From positions 585,441 to 649,440 of the forward strand of contig NC_092368.1 of assembly GCF_030848805.1 (NCBI RefSeq): 64,000 nucleotides of DNA, written 5' to 3'. A model generated the notes under the pieces. It was not told where the DNA came from, made no database searches, and saw only the letters and a list, made by a program, of their open reading frames with translations. Source of the stretch: Temnothorax longispinosus. Its lineage: Eukaryota > Arthropoda > Insecta > Hymenoptera > Formicidae. The position numbers and the translations under genes are program-made. Below, piece by piece: positions 26,819-40,064 of this stretch; position 1 is the stretch's first letter, and each line of letters opens with the position of its first letter.

Positions 26819-28446
26819 GAACTGTCGAGTTATAGAAATCCACACGTTTTTTTCTTAATCCAATTCGACCTCGGATTTCTCTTCAAACGGATAATCATTT
26901 CTGCAGCTCGTTATTTTAATTAACGCGCCACAGCCGTACGACATTAGATCGGGCCGTTGTCATGAATTTTTTTCATCGAGTCGCGCAATAATTAACGCGG
27001 CATCTCGTTATCCAAATTAATAACGCGGCGTCGCGTTCCTGATTTTGACGATGTCGGAATTTTTTTTTTATACTTGCGCGATCGGTATTGTTCTTAAAGT
27101 GGATGAAGCGCTCTCAGAAAGCGAGCGACGTATCCTCTTAACATCCGAATGAATAAATTCCACCTTGCGAAAGAAATATTACGACTCGTTTGCGACAGAT
27201 GAAAAAAATCCCTCTTTCGTAAAAAATCTTCCACAAAAAACATTACGTAATGAAATTAAACAAATCCGAACTTTTGCTCTTTATTGTGTTGGTTATTTTT
27301 CAAAGTTTTGTTTTGCCAGAAAAATTTCAATATATTTCAGATAGAAACAATTAGAGCAACTTGCACAAACACTGACGATGTGATTTTTTCGAGATTTTTT
27401 CGAAAATAATTTCAATACTTGTATTAGTATTTTGATGTGGAATAATGTTTTCGATAATATTTCCCGTGTGGTCTTTTTAAATTGGTTCGGCTTCAAATTC
27501 GCCGATTTAATCGCCGGGAATAATATTCTCGTAATTAAACTCCGCTTTCGTAGAAATTCGTGGAGCACCAAATCACTCGCGAGATAGCCATCGCTGGAAT
27601 TAAACGCAATTAATATTCGTTGTGCATTTTATCGTATTTGTGAAATGGATTCAATAATCTAAAACAAATACCACACCGGTGCCTGGCGTGCTTTGTAAGT
27701 TGAATTAATTAGGTCATTTTGCACTTGTTAGACCTCGAGACAGTTGATTAAGCAATGTTAGTTTATTCATTTCTGCGACCGTATCGATAATATGTATGTT
27801 GTACGATTATATTGCTGGTACATTATAAATTTCCTAATACATAACGTACACAGTGTCCATGATTATACGATCCATTTGACGTCAGCCTCGAAATTAGCAC
27901 GACGACGTATATCCACGATTCTTTAGCGAGTTTCGACGATAAAAATTGCAGCGATGTGTAAAATGTATAAAGCTCAAGTAACTAACGGGCGCAAATGAAG
28001 TCCCACCGTTCTTCCTTGTTCTTAATGAATATTCGAAGTAGATATGCTGAGAACGTGATTAACGTCGCACGCCAGTTAATCCCCAATTACGTATCGACCC
28101 CGCGTCGCGCACGCCGCTAATATCGCACGGCGACTCATTCTAAATTTGGTCCCCGATAATTACATTCCGCTCGTCAGCCATCGCACCGCCGTCTTAGCCG
28201 TCAGCATAACTAATTTCATCTACTTCAAATTCCAATAAGCCAAATTCCAAATTTACTTCTTCCGTCTCTCTGCGATAAATCCGCAAAAGGTCTTTACTCT
28301 CATACAGCGTTCTGTATAAATAAAATATATAAATAAAAATTATTGATTATGTTTCTCGAATTGATATGAATCACGAAATCGCGCGATGCAAACGTAAAAA
28401 CAAAATGCATAAATATGTTTTTTTATTTTTATTTTTTTTCATTTTA

Positions 28447-28560
28447 CAGATAGTATAAGCATAAAATAAATTTTATCTGAATCTATGTTCTAAAAATGAA
28501 CTTTAAAGATAGACTTAGAATTAACTTGACTCAATAATATCCTCAATAATTCAAAATATT
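28447..28560 (+). repeat. dispersed repeat, copy 2
   Basis: Partner of 26705-26818. Each copy is preceded by a T-rich tract ending in tatag or tacag, which looks like a splice acceptor but may only be part of the repeat. Confidence 0.6.
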
Positions 28561-31247
28561 TTTAATACAATTAAAAATTACAGATAAAAATAAGATACCA
28601 GTAGATACCAATAGATACCAATAGAAATTACCAATAGATGAATTAGCAACTTAAGTATTCTAAATAATAGATAAGCGTATATGGATGTGTAACACAGCAC
28701 TAAAAATATTGAGCTTAAATCTCCTAACTCCGAAAAATTATATTCTCGTAAAAGCCCTGTGCTTTGCGACCTTTCACGACGAAGCGAATGCGACACGGGG
28801 AATCGATTTTCACATCTCTCCTGGAAGGCAGATTTCGCGACTGGCCTACGTCTGGCGCGAGACATTCGATTTTCCATCGTTCCATTCCCGATCTGTCGAT
28901 CTCGCGTATGCGAGATTACATCTACGTGCGGCGTATACAATATCGAAAAACCGTATGGGATATTCTGAAATTATATTATTTCAAAATCGGATCGTCAAAC
29001 GTCTTCAATCGGTTTTTCGCGAGCGCGCGCGCGCGCGTCAGAGATTTTCGTTTAATATACCTCGATTGTACGGAAAATGAAATATCAGTGCTGGGAGGTT
29101 CTCGGCGATATCGATACCGCGATACTATCGGATATGTAACACTAATTCCCACGACGCGATATATTCGTGGTTCCACGCTTTGTGCGCGCCGATATCGACC
29201 GAAAACCGGTTAAATATAGCCTTGCGCGACCGTCGCGCGGCACACAAGTAGTACACTCCGTCGCGATGCCAGACCGAGAAACAAACACGTAGTGTAACAC
29301 ACACGTGCACATGTATACCCTCTCGCGTATGTACAAACAATCTAGGTGCGAATGTCACCGTCGCGCGTTTCCAAATCCTTTGTACACAAATTTAGTTATA
29401 CTGAATCAGTGATATTTCACTCCGTTTATTCCTAAATCTGGAAGATTTGAGAAATTGCTTGCGCTTAACATTCTAAATCGAAATAAACTGTCGGCTAAAC
29501 TGCAGGCACTGAACGCAATGACGCGAGTAACCATTCTGCGAACTTCTAATGAACATATATTTTGAGATTTTCTTCTATATCGAGATTATCATCGAGGTAA
29601 CCCATGTACAAGGAAAAGAAAGAAAATTTTCCTTTTTTTTTTCGCCGACCAGCTAATGGAAACAGAGAAGAAAATGGGAAGAAGAAAAGGAAGAAAATAG
29701 TCTCATAGAATGAAATGTTCCTATCTCTATACAGTTAGAGTTAGCAAAAGATCCTTCTGGTTATCCACTCGTACATTGACTTCTATTAAGTTCAATTTGA
29801 ATATGTAAAGTGAAATTGTATAGAGATGTAAAAAAATATATAATTGTTTGTATAATCTTTTAATTTTACGCGCTCAATAAATGAGACTTTATCCGCCGCT
29901 AACTAAAAGCATTCGTATCCAGATACCGTCATTGCCCCGGTAAACAAATACAACATATGTGTGTTATACCGCATTTACATTGTTGAGCCGAGAAATTATA
30001 ACACAAATGTAACATAACTGATGCTCGATGTTTACCGCACCCCTTTGTGCTGTACCGTGCACATTTTCTGGCTATTATCCGTGGAAAAAGAAATGTACAC
30101 GTACGCGTCATATTGGTGACCGTTGTTGCGCTTCTTTCCGATCCATCTTTTATATTTTCGGTGGATCGCAAAGGGGTTAGAGGTGTCAAGGGGGGGTGAG
30201 AAAGCGTTCCCGATATCGACAGGAATATATTTCGAGCGCATTTGGAAATGCCATGAATTTTATTCCCGTTCCCGCGCTGTTGGATAGCGAAGAACAAATA
30301 AGGCCGTTTAGAAAATAGGGTCTACATAGGGTGATTCACGTACGATGGATATACATAAATTTTAGAAGCTCGTCTCTTCTATAGCGTTCTCTCTGTGATC
30401 ATAAAGATTCGTATAAACGTGTGCCGCCTTCTTTTGCGCGTCTCGTCGAAAAGCGTCAAACCAATTGCGCTCCGCTCTTTGTCGTCGCACACAAATTTTA
30501 GAGTGTAAATGTGATAAACTGAGAAGAGAGTGGAAAAGGGAGAGAATACCTCCGCAGTCGTGGATTTTGATACCGCGAGAAGGAGGATATTATGACGTCG
30601 AGGAAACATCGTCATACCCTGCGCGGGACATTTTGACATCATAATAATACCGGCGAGCGATCTTCAGCTTAGCACAATATAGTAGTATACGGAATGACGC
30701 GAATACCGGGTGTAACTAAAAGTCGCGTCGTTTCAAAGCATACAATGACATTTCTATTTTCTTCAATTGTTCAGTACGAAAAAAATTAAATTTAAGAACT
30801 TCAGTCATACATCTCGAGATAGTTCATTAACATAGAATGTAATCAAGTAAGAAGATGTATAATATCTTAAAATGTTTTTAAAAAAAATCTTAAAAATGCC
30901 TCGAAAGACTGAAACTGAAGGGAAATTTTTATCAAGTGGACTTGTAAAAAATATCCATTGTCAAATTTCATATTTCCTGAATCACTGTGTATATTTCAGT
31001 CGCGTAATGTTATTTCTCCGTCAGATGTTCACGCGACTGGAATGCAAACAAAGAATTTATTTCCGCAAAATTATTTCCGCCATCCGCTGACAACAGAATA
31101 AATAGCGTATGGACAAGAGGAAGCGTATTACACAAGGTACGTAATAGCAGCAAGTATTTTTTTCGGATGTTAATTACATTGGACTCTTTTTTTAATCAAA
31201 TTTAATCGAAGACTTTATTATTAAATTAAACTTACACTACTATACAT

Positions 31248-31390
31248 AGAAACAGAAACGTAAGAGAAAGAAAACGAAAGAAAGAAAGAGGAGAGAACGG
31301 AAAAAGATGAAAAAAAAAGGAGAATAAGCGAAAAGGAAGAGAGGAAAAAGAGGTGAGAAAAGAGGAAGAGAAGGAAGAAGGCAAAAAAGT
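31248..31390 (+). repeat. polypurine tract (about 140 nt)
   Basis: The + strand is almost entirely A and G, with scattered single C or T. Low complexity; no coding meaning. Confidence 0.85.
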
Positions 31391-33648
31391 ATAAAAATAT
31401 TGCTGCGTATAATACAAAAAATATGTTACTGTCTATAACAATATTACAGGAAAAAAGTTTGATTATTAAATTCTTTTACATTTCTAAGTATTTCAAATAT
31501 CTTCTGCGATTCTTTGTTTAAAATGACTGCCAGTCATGCTTGTTCAGTCGTTATTTAGCTTACCATTTTTAGAGAGCTAAAATGACGGAATATCGAATTG
31601 CGTGTAAAAAAGGTATCATGTAATCCACAGAATAAGACGGATTAACCTTCGAAAGGCGTATCGAAGAACCGTGGCAAAGTCATTCTTAATCCATACTTTA
31701 TATGTTAAATAATCAAAAAATCGCTTCGCGTATGAACAGTGTAAAACAGCAGTAAAAAGAGCAGCAGTTTTCGAGTTTCAAACTTTTTACAACCTTGCGA
31801 TATAAATGTACGAGTAATCTTCGAAACTTAGTGAATATCCATCAAATCTCGAGTAATCTAATCATCGCCAGCCAAAAGGGTTAACAGTGTATAAGTATTT
31901 ACACATCAAATAGGAAGGCAAATATCTATCCGCTTTGAGGGTAAAATTATTACTGATTGCAATTCCTTGCAACTCACGCAGAAAATTAAACTGTATATTA
32001 GAATTTTTTCAAATGCAACCAACGCTTTTTGTTTTCGCGCAGTGAACATCTATTTGATTTAAAAAAATACGTTCCACGCATGAATGCGTGCGTATTTTGA
32101 TCCGCAGAATCGGCTATTGATCTTTTAAAGCATTTTTATCTGCCTTCCACAAAAGCCGTACGCATACGTGTACCACGTATCGTACGTGCATATCGCTCAT
32201 TTGCTACAACAACGAGACAACTAAAAAAATTGTCATTGAATTGTTTCCAATAGAATGGTGAGAATTCAATACACTGAATAAAGGAGCTATAATGTATAGC
32301 TAGATACTTTTGTTCACCTCTACAATCAGTTATTACATCAAAATCACATTCACAAATAATATTACAAAATTTTAATGATTCAAAACATGCAAATTTACTT
32401 TCTAAAAACCTTGTTTTCTAAGTTACGTCATGGTTGCAGCAAACTAGCGATATGTAATAATTCCGGGAACAATATAAACTGATCTGATATATATTGTAAG
32501 AACTTTATAGTAACTTTAATAGTTATCCTGTATGTATAGATACATATACTTTGTATTTGTTTATTCAGAAACAGTTTCCCAAATACAATACAATTATGGT
32601 AACATCGGGTGCAGTCGCGTGCGCGCGACAAATGAAGCAGCGTGAACTTCCGTCTTGCAATCGGGCAACCTTCCATCTGTTTTCCACAGACCCAGGTCGT
32701 TCGCCTGTACCGGGTAAACCCGGGGAAAATTGAAAAATGGCCACCGACGAAAAAGTACTGATTTATTTTGCGGCTATTCGCACTAATCTCCGTCTTCGAA
32801 CCGTTATTTTATTCCCGAGTCTCTTTCTTCCGTTTCAGTGCAATATTTTTATCGTTAGAGTGTAAGAAGAGTAGTATTTTCTTACAAGTTTTTTTTATTA
32901 GGAATTAAAAAGAGATATATCCTGTCAAAAAAATTGGAGTTCCTAAACGGAGATACCTCACAAATTATTGTGAAGAAATGCATGATAAAGACGCAAGAAA
33001 AAAGGCTGTTATCTCGGGACGCAGAAACGCATGAAAAAGGAATTTGAACGCGCTCTGTCGTTGCTCTCGTTGATGACATCAAAGTTATAGTCGGCGTTTG
33101 ATCGTCCAGGTGAAATAAGAAATTCTCGATAGTGACATCAAAAATCGACGCTAAGGAGTTTTCAAACGAGTTTTTGACGACGCCGCGCCGCACCGCGCCC
33201 GCGCGCGCAGTACAAGGAGTGCGCGCGAAGAGGATTCGAGTCAGAAGGACGCGAAGTCGGGGCCGACGGAGAATGTGAGAAAGAGAGAAACGCGCGGCGG
33301 GATAAGCGATGACGCTTCGTTCTTTTTTCGATACCGATGCTGCGGCTTTCCATCGCCGTCGTGTCGTTCGAGGTTCGTATCAAAGCGCGCGACGATAGCA
33401 TGTCGAGCCGCTCTCTCCGCGCGAGGGGGAAAAAATCTCATTTTATTCAATCCGATGGCAAGCGCCGACTGAGAGAAGCTGCGCATTTCTCGCAGATAGG
33501 GATCGTTCTCAAAGCTAGACGCCGACGATGATATACTCTCCGCCGTGTTCGCGATACGGTTTTTAATCGAACAAGTTGTTTCAGAAGAAAAGATACCGTA
33601 GCCCAATTACTTTTCCTGCTTTTAATTGATCCTCCGGAAGATATAATA

Positions 33649-34110
33649 CGAGGGTCAGTCAAATGTAAACCGAAATTTTCTTATCACCGCTGAACAAACG
33701 ATCACGCAAGTCCCGGGACTGTTTGAGTAAGTTAGTGAACGTGTCTTGACTTGCTCTTTACGCTGCGTGTCGCCGCATGATCGTCTTGTCAGTAGCTATT
33801 ACGATGAGCGAGCAAGCAGTACCTTGCTCTCAGCGAGTGCCGTTGCACAATGCATTATTATCAAATTTTTGATTAAAGAAAATGTTAAACCGACCGAGAT
33901 CTTGGAGAGATTACGCGCACAGTTCGGTAATGAGACGTCATCGAAGACACAAGTGTTTACGTGGCGTTGGGAGGACGATTCGAAAATAATGAACAAATGG
34001 AAGAGTTCGTGTGCAAGTGGCTTCGGACACGTCCCATTTCCTTTTATGACACGGGAGTGAAAAAGCTGCCAATCCGGTGGCGCAAGTTCTTAGATGTTCA
34101 AGGAAACTAG
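33649..34110 (+). pseudogene. internally deleted mariner transposase relic
   Basis: It begins at TA with the mariner-like terminal sequence cgagggtcagtcaaatgtaa. The region 33850-33980 encodes the N-terminal helix-turn-helix part of a mariner transposase (KPTEILERLRAQFG, SKTQVF). After a large deletion and a frame change, 33999-34110 encodes the extreme C terminus (FVCKWLRTRPISFYD, KKLPIRW) and stops at TAG. The catalytic DDD/DDE region is missing, so it cannot make an active enzyme. No right-hand terminal repeat was found; a copy of the CACTC-rich MITE family lies shortly downstream. Confidence 0.8.
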
Positions 34111-34229
34111 GTGCACAGAGAGAATTTTCTCTTAGAATTTGCCCTGAAAGTCATGGTAGTTGTGGGACTTGTATTACGAAGAATTTTATGCGAGCTATTC
34201 TGATTAACATTTATCATAATAAAAAAATA

Positions 34230-34345
34230 GGAGTGCCCGCATTTACTCAAATTAGAGTGACAAAACCCTCTCTTTTGAAATGACTATCGCAAAATCACTC
34301 TATATTAGTGATGGAACCACTCTATGAGATTTAGAGAGTACGCGT
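34230..34345 (-). mobile_element. CACTC-rich MITE family, partial copy 3
   Basis: Reverse-complement match to 20879-20990, including the words gagtgcccgcatttactcaaatt and tgagatttagagagta at its right end. The left part of the element is missing or has diverged. Confidence 0.6.
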
Positions 34346-36210
34346 ATATTTTCTGAATGTATATACGTATACAGCAAGAATGTATTATATGTATGTATCT
34401 TCGAAGTATATATGCATTATTCATGCATATAAATGCGCGCGAATATATGTGCTGTATTATACATATCTCCATTATTAGAAATTTATAGAGAAAACAGGAT
34501 TTAAAGTTTAATTATTTCTGTGAAAATTTCCAATACGACTTGTTTTAAATATTGTACCTTAGAAACTAATAATAATGAACATAAGACTTTTTACAATTTA
34601 AACTCCTGGTATACTGGAAGAAATATTAACTCTAATTTTGACGAAAACTCGAGATACGGTTTACCTCCAAGGTACAGATATATTCTACAGATACGTGTAT
34701 GTATGTCCATGTATGTATATATTTACTTTTTATTCTATAAACAAGAATATCAAACGTCTTTGCGATGTTCGAGCATAGAATATCGGAGGAGTGTATACCG
34801 TTCGCTACAAGAACGTTCATTTTGAATTGCTTATCTACTTGTGTGGCGTAGTGAGTCGCATTACGCGGGCACTTCCGGTAAGGTTCACCAAGAAGCAAGT
34901 TGCCAGAAACTTACTAGGCCCCCGTGGGCGATTCTATGATTCCGAACTGCTGCGGTGGAGAACATCTCGTCCCCGATATCAGCGACTGCTTTGCACGTCG
35001 TCTTGCTCCTCTCTCTCTCGCGTATCATCATTTGCCGCTCGCTACGACGAAGTTGCGAGTCTCGAGTGACAAATTTGCGCAATTATTAATTAATCTCACC
35101 GGTAACAGGAAGGGGAGTGCAGATCGACTTTTATACCCAGGGGTGGGAAACGTGAACTATTGTTTTTACGTTAGTTACGAATGTAACATTAGTTTGTAAG
35201 GTCAGAATACATAACGATAACAACAAATTACTAAAAAATTAATCGTTCCGTTCGTCTCTCAGCGTTTCATCGTGCGCTGAAAGAGACGGCAAATATATCA
35301 AAGAGACGACGAACGCTGTCCGACGAGCGTCGAGTTTTGCTTTCGCGTTAAATTCTACGCTATCTAATTATGTCCGGCTCGTCGCATCGCTTTCGACTAA
35401 GTCGAGTTGGGAGTTGCTCGTATTTATTATGCGATTATACAAAGCAAAATAATTAAAGCGCCGCGAGTAATGGCGCCGTTGAGTAATATTACATTTGCAA
35501 TTTGTCAAATTTTGGTAGTTAAAATTTTTCAATAGAAGATGATATACCTGAATTTATATTTTTGTTAAGTTATATGTGTAAATTATTCGCGGAATTTATT
35601 AAACGATCCCTAGATTATTTGTCAAAATGGCAGAATTCTAGCTTTGCAATAGTATATTTTTATTTCAATATAATCTTTCAGTATCGAGATATTGGTATTT
35701 CTATCGAAACACAATTTTTATGGTGCATTCTACAGCGTACTAACAGTATTGGAAATCTACTTAGTTTATTTATGCTACAGATTCTCAGTATTGTCAGTAC
35801 AATTCGAAACACACCTATCCTTCGCAAAGATATGATTGACGAAGAGGTCGCCACGTGACTGATATGCGTTATCCAGTAGCGCTGGTCTTACAATGGTCAC
35901 ACAACTTAGCAAAAAACGAGCAGATAACGCGCACAGATTTCCATATATTACTAAACTGCTAACTCCCTTGACTAACGATAAGTTCGTCTTGTTCGGTTTT
36001 ACTCTAAAAACGCTTGCAAGCTATCCCCCGCTTGTCACTATCCCCCTTCGTAATTTTCGACCTATATCGCTTCGAAAATTACAAACCAAAAACGGAAGAG
36101 AGATAATTAAGAACAAGAAATATTTAATTCAATATATTATAAGTAAAGAGATAGACAATGAAACAAGTATAGCTGGACAAAGAATATTATTAAAGTTTTG
36201 GATACGAAAT
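34346..36210. other. no gene seen
   Basis: AT-rich DNA with a CpG-richer block at 34860-35060. Nothing in it can be assigned. Confidence 0.4.
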
Positions 36211-36511
36211 TTAAGGGAATGTTCTGGTTAGAAAAATCGTAAGAGAAAGGTTTTTACATTTCAGATACCTAGAACAGCTAGGATCATTTACGTCGTCCAT
36301 ATGCCTTTTTTCTTGAGAGGTCCTAGTGATCATGCAGGATACAACATAAAAAAGAAGAGCGGTTTTGTTACTTAGAAAATAAAAATATATTCTTAAAATA
36401 AGGCTAAAAGACCATGCAAAGTTTAGCGTTATTCGCTTTTTTCATCTCCCTACAAAAAATTCCTGAAAAATACCTTTTTTTACGACCTTTCAAACCAGAA
36501 TAGCCCCTTAA
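36211..36511. mobile_element. 301-bp MITE with TTAA ends
   Basis: The left end TTAAGGGAATGTTCTGGTT and the right end AACCAGAATAGCCCCTTAA are inverted repeats that continue imperfectly for about 45 bp. Each is bounded by TTAA, the target duplication of piggyBac-like and Kolobok transposons. The interior is non-coding. It is a non-autonomous element; which of the two superfamilies mobilised it cannot be told from ends alone. Confidence 0.75.
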
Positions 36512-39468
36512 TTTATTATCTTTTATCACAATGTATCAAGAGCGTTCCCAAGTATTGTCTCTTCCACAATAAAATTTTCAAATAAGCCTGCAGAAGAGAA
36601 CTCAGAGTGGAAACGCAAATGATATTCTTAAAAATCAAAGCTGGTTAGTCGCTAAATTAAAAATGGCAACTGGTAAAAGTAGCAAAAGTCCTACGTACCG
36701 ACAGAGACAGACTGATTAAGGAGTGATAAAGTGATAGGAATGGTCGCACTATGCAAATTAAATATATACGCCAAAAGATGGTAAGAGAGACGGGGTTAGA
36801 AATACTAGCTGTAAGATGAGAGGGGCGCAGGACGAAGAACAAAACTAGGTGCGGGAATAAGAGAAGCATGGAGCGAAAGGGGAGGGAGGGGAGGGTCGTT
36901 TTGGAGCGACGCCCTTGTACGCTTCATCAATCTTCGCTTTGCGCGAGAGGACTAACGACGTTGCGAGATAAACGGAGTGACTAGGCAGCGAGGAATCTTG
37001 GTATTCCGGGAGGAACTCCCTTATCAGCGGGACGGAGTTTGTGAGGGCAAAAGTACGGTGTGCAGGGGTAGGAAAAGAATTTCAGCCAAAGCGCAAAAGA
37101 ATCGCAGTTACATTTATTCCTTCAGGGTTCTGGGCCGGTATCTCTTTGCAAAAGCAATTTATCTCCAACGTTTAAAATCGGACTCTCCTTTTAATGAAAA
37201 CGTTTTCTTCGGCAATTGTGGTTTATTTTCAATATTAGCTTTTAAGTACTCGCGATACGTGCAATCTGTCATGTGTATCGAAGGATTACTACGCGAGTCA
37301 GTAAATATAGGGAAGATTTGGAAAAAAAAGGTTCAAAAATGTCGCGGTGAGAAAACACCGCCATGAATCGCGATTTCCTTCGCTTACTTCGCAACTGAAT
37401 GCCAACGCTGCTGTATAATGTGAGGTATAAACTCGCGCGTCCGAAAATATGGCTGCGCAAAGGGGTGGGAAAGAGAGGTACATATACAGAGCGGGCGAGT
37501 TGTACCTGCGAGCAACCGTGGACACCGTGCCAGGTGGTGGAAAGGTAGATATTGCTATTCCGCAAATGCCAGCCACGCCTTTCTTTTTCTCTCCCTGTCG
37601 TGCACGTAGACGCACAGGCGCGGCCTCTTAAGCCAGTGAAGTATTCTTCAGGGAGAACAAGAGGCGAGAACAAGAGATGAGCGCGGCCGCGTACGAAAGC
37701 AAAGTCGGCACGCGGGAACTGCTGCAGGGGTAACAGGGGTAACATGGGGAACAATCGAATGGTAAGATGATCCCTCGTCCTCGTCGGCGAAAACGAATGT
37801 ACCTCGCTCCGACCCAACAACCCTCCCTCGCTCTACTACTCGTGGAATTTGCAAGCCACCCACGCTGCTGCATTGCATTGATTGCGCCCTGGGGCGAATT
37901 GCATCCGCGGGCACGACGCTGTTCCTCAGCGGTGTAACGTAACGCGATGCAGTGTTGAAATTGATGACGCGCGCGCGAGTACAAATGCAAAGCCTCTGCT
38001 TTGCCGGTCGAACGAAACGAGCGGAAACGAGCGAGACAGATGGCACCCTCGTTTTCCAAGATAAATCCCCCGGAAATCAATCGCCTTGACGCCATTTGTA
38101 ATTTCGGCACAGGACACATCAGGGTGGGACGATCACGAGACACGAGTCAGATTTTTATTTTTCGACCAAAATTGTAAGTGTTCAAAGAAACGTGTTAATC
38201 CTCTTTGCATGTATGATGGCACATATAAAGTCTATGGATATATTTCAACTACAAATTCTATGAAAGTTCTTAAGTTAATCTTTCTTAACAAAATTTTTAT
38301 TTTTCTCTCAATTTATCGGATTTTTCTTAAATTTTTTTTACTAATATAATGTGCAAAAATAAAAGATTGTAGAACGAAGCTTAATTAATAATATAAAGAC
38401 TGATTTTAATTAATTCCGATTAACTTAATCGGCGATTCATTTAATCGATAGAATAACAGAAAAGAATATTAAAGACTCATCGAATAAGGACATACAAAAT
38501 AGATTTATAATTAATGTTGTGACTATAATTATCAAAGTAAATTTAACTTTAGATATTAGCCTGGAAATGTGTGAGAGTTTATATATAAAAGACATCGATA
38601 AGGGTTGTAAAGGGTTCGTGTCGAATCTCAAAGTGTATGGGGACGTCACCTAGCGTTGCTAAGCGCGAACAAAGTAGATACTGGTGTCATCTACCGTCAG
38701 GGACTAACTTTAAAATTTAAAAATATAAGAGTATAATATCGTACCGGACACAACATCCATATGGATGTTATCTTCAAAATACCGAAAACTTTTCCCAGTT
38801 TATAGTTCTAATTTAATAATTCATGCGCGCAATGGGAACAGGATATTCCCCGAAAAGCATCATTTTGTTTCCTATTCTCGGCAGTCATAGTTGTCAATTA
38901 AAACTTTTCGTATACAGTTAAATTATCTCGACGCATATAATAGCGTATATATACAGAGCAAACCGTTTCCACCTCAGTTAGTTTTAGCCTGCAAATTTAA
39001 TATTTAATTCAAAAGTTAATTGCCCATTTATTTAACTTAGATTCGTTATTCGCATAGTTTAACGTTTAATATATTATAATAATATCGAGTGTAATGAAAC
39101 AATTAACACCGGTCGGACTTCTGACAAAGAAAGTATAGGTATATTGCTTGAAACAGAATAGGAGAAGAAAGAAAAGCGTGTCGCAAAAAGGTACAGCGGC
39201 TAATAAGCACGAGGGATCGTAAAAATGTATCCAGCGTGATCGTGATATACCGTGCGGGGGAGAAGAAAAAGTTTTGGAAACGAAGACTTATCCTCGGCTC
39301 GCGCATAGTTTTAGAGGCGAGGATTTACGAGCCTCGCATCCACACTCTCGAAAACCGAAACTTTGTCAAATATATTAAAGGCTGCCTGCCGCGACGGCGA
39401 CTCGACAAAGATATTCTGTGCTATCCTCCCGTCACGTCCCTCTCTCTCTCTCTGTAACTCTTTCCCAG
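36512..39468. other. no gene seen; CpG-rich 36860-38130
   Basis: Several overlapping open frames on both strands in the CpG-rich block resemble no known family. An 18-bp perfect palindrome (aacatccatatggatgtt) lies at 38752-38769. Confidence 0.4.
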
Positions 39469-39486
39469 CCCCCCCCCCCCCCCCCC
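39469..39486 (+). repeat. poly-C run (18 C)
   Basis: A homopolymer of about 18 C, rare in this AT-rich window and a likely place for sequencing-length error. Confidence 0.9.
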
Positions 39487-39818
39487 GCCCGCGCCACCCA
39501 GGGTGTCTCGCACGTAGAAACGCAATGTGCTCTTTTGTGTTTGTCTGTTGTGTCTCATGGGCGTAGGCGCGCGAGAAATGTGGCCCACCGAAGTTTCCCT
39601 TCCACTCTAAACAATGGAATATTTGTGCTTGCTGCAGCATTGGCCATCCTGCCGCATATCGTGCTCCTCCGTCCCCAAGCAATATGTGAAATCATTCCGA
39701 TATATTTAGCATCAGGTCTACAATTTGGGAATAACTCCTGAGTTCTAAATACCTGTTACTTTAGTTGTTGTGACGAATAACTGGTAAATATAATATAATA
39801 TCTAAACAAGCTATATAT

Positions 39819-39893
39819 CCCAGACAGCGCCATGTCCAAAATTGGAACGTAAGACGTCTTGTGTCTCGATTTTGGACATGCGTGCTGTCTGGG
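39819..39893. mobile_element. 75-bp palindromic element, AAGACGTCTT family (copy 2)
   Basis: cccagacagc...gctgtctggg ends, with tgtccaaaatt and cgattttggaca arms and a single central aagacgtctt. This is a shorter version of 23137-23244. Flanks are tatat and atatt, so a short AT target duplication is possible but not provable. Confidence 0.75.
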
Positions 39894-40064
39894 ATATTAT
39901 ACAGAAACAGCGTACAAGTATAATGTTAAAGTGTTGTTTTTTAAGCAAATTATTGTTGTTGGTTAAGTCATTATAACTTCGGAGATTAGATTCGCACATT
40001 CTCGCGATGTAGTCGTGTACACTTGTATCACGACTCTGTTAAATATTTACATCCCTTTTAAGAA

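Larger units (their letters stand above)
23881..33648. other. long gene-poor stretch
   Basis: No coding region is supported. It contains CpG-rich islands (24130-24420, 28750-29360, 33180-33530), AT-rich DNA, and a dispersed repeat pair listed separately. The open frames are short, overlap on both strands and resemble no protein family I know. Confidence 0.45.

Noticed and set aside
30695..30720. Possible end of a gggtgt-type transposon (accgggtgtaacta)
   Set aside because: A single short word with no partner end found.
35562..35858. 98-codon hydrophobic open frame on the + strand
   Set aside because: AT-rich composition gives Ile/Leu/Phe-rich translation; no splice or family evidence.
37269..38143. 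Overlapping frames of 105-183 codons on the - strand
   Set aside because: Several frames are open at once, as expected for GC-rich non-coding DNA; none looks like a protein family.
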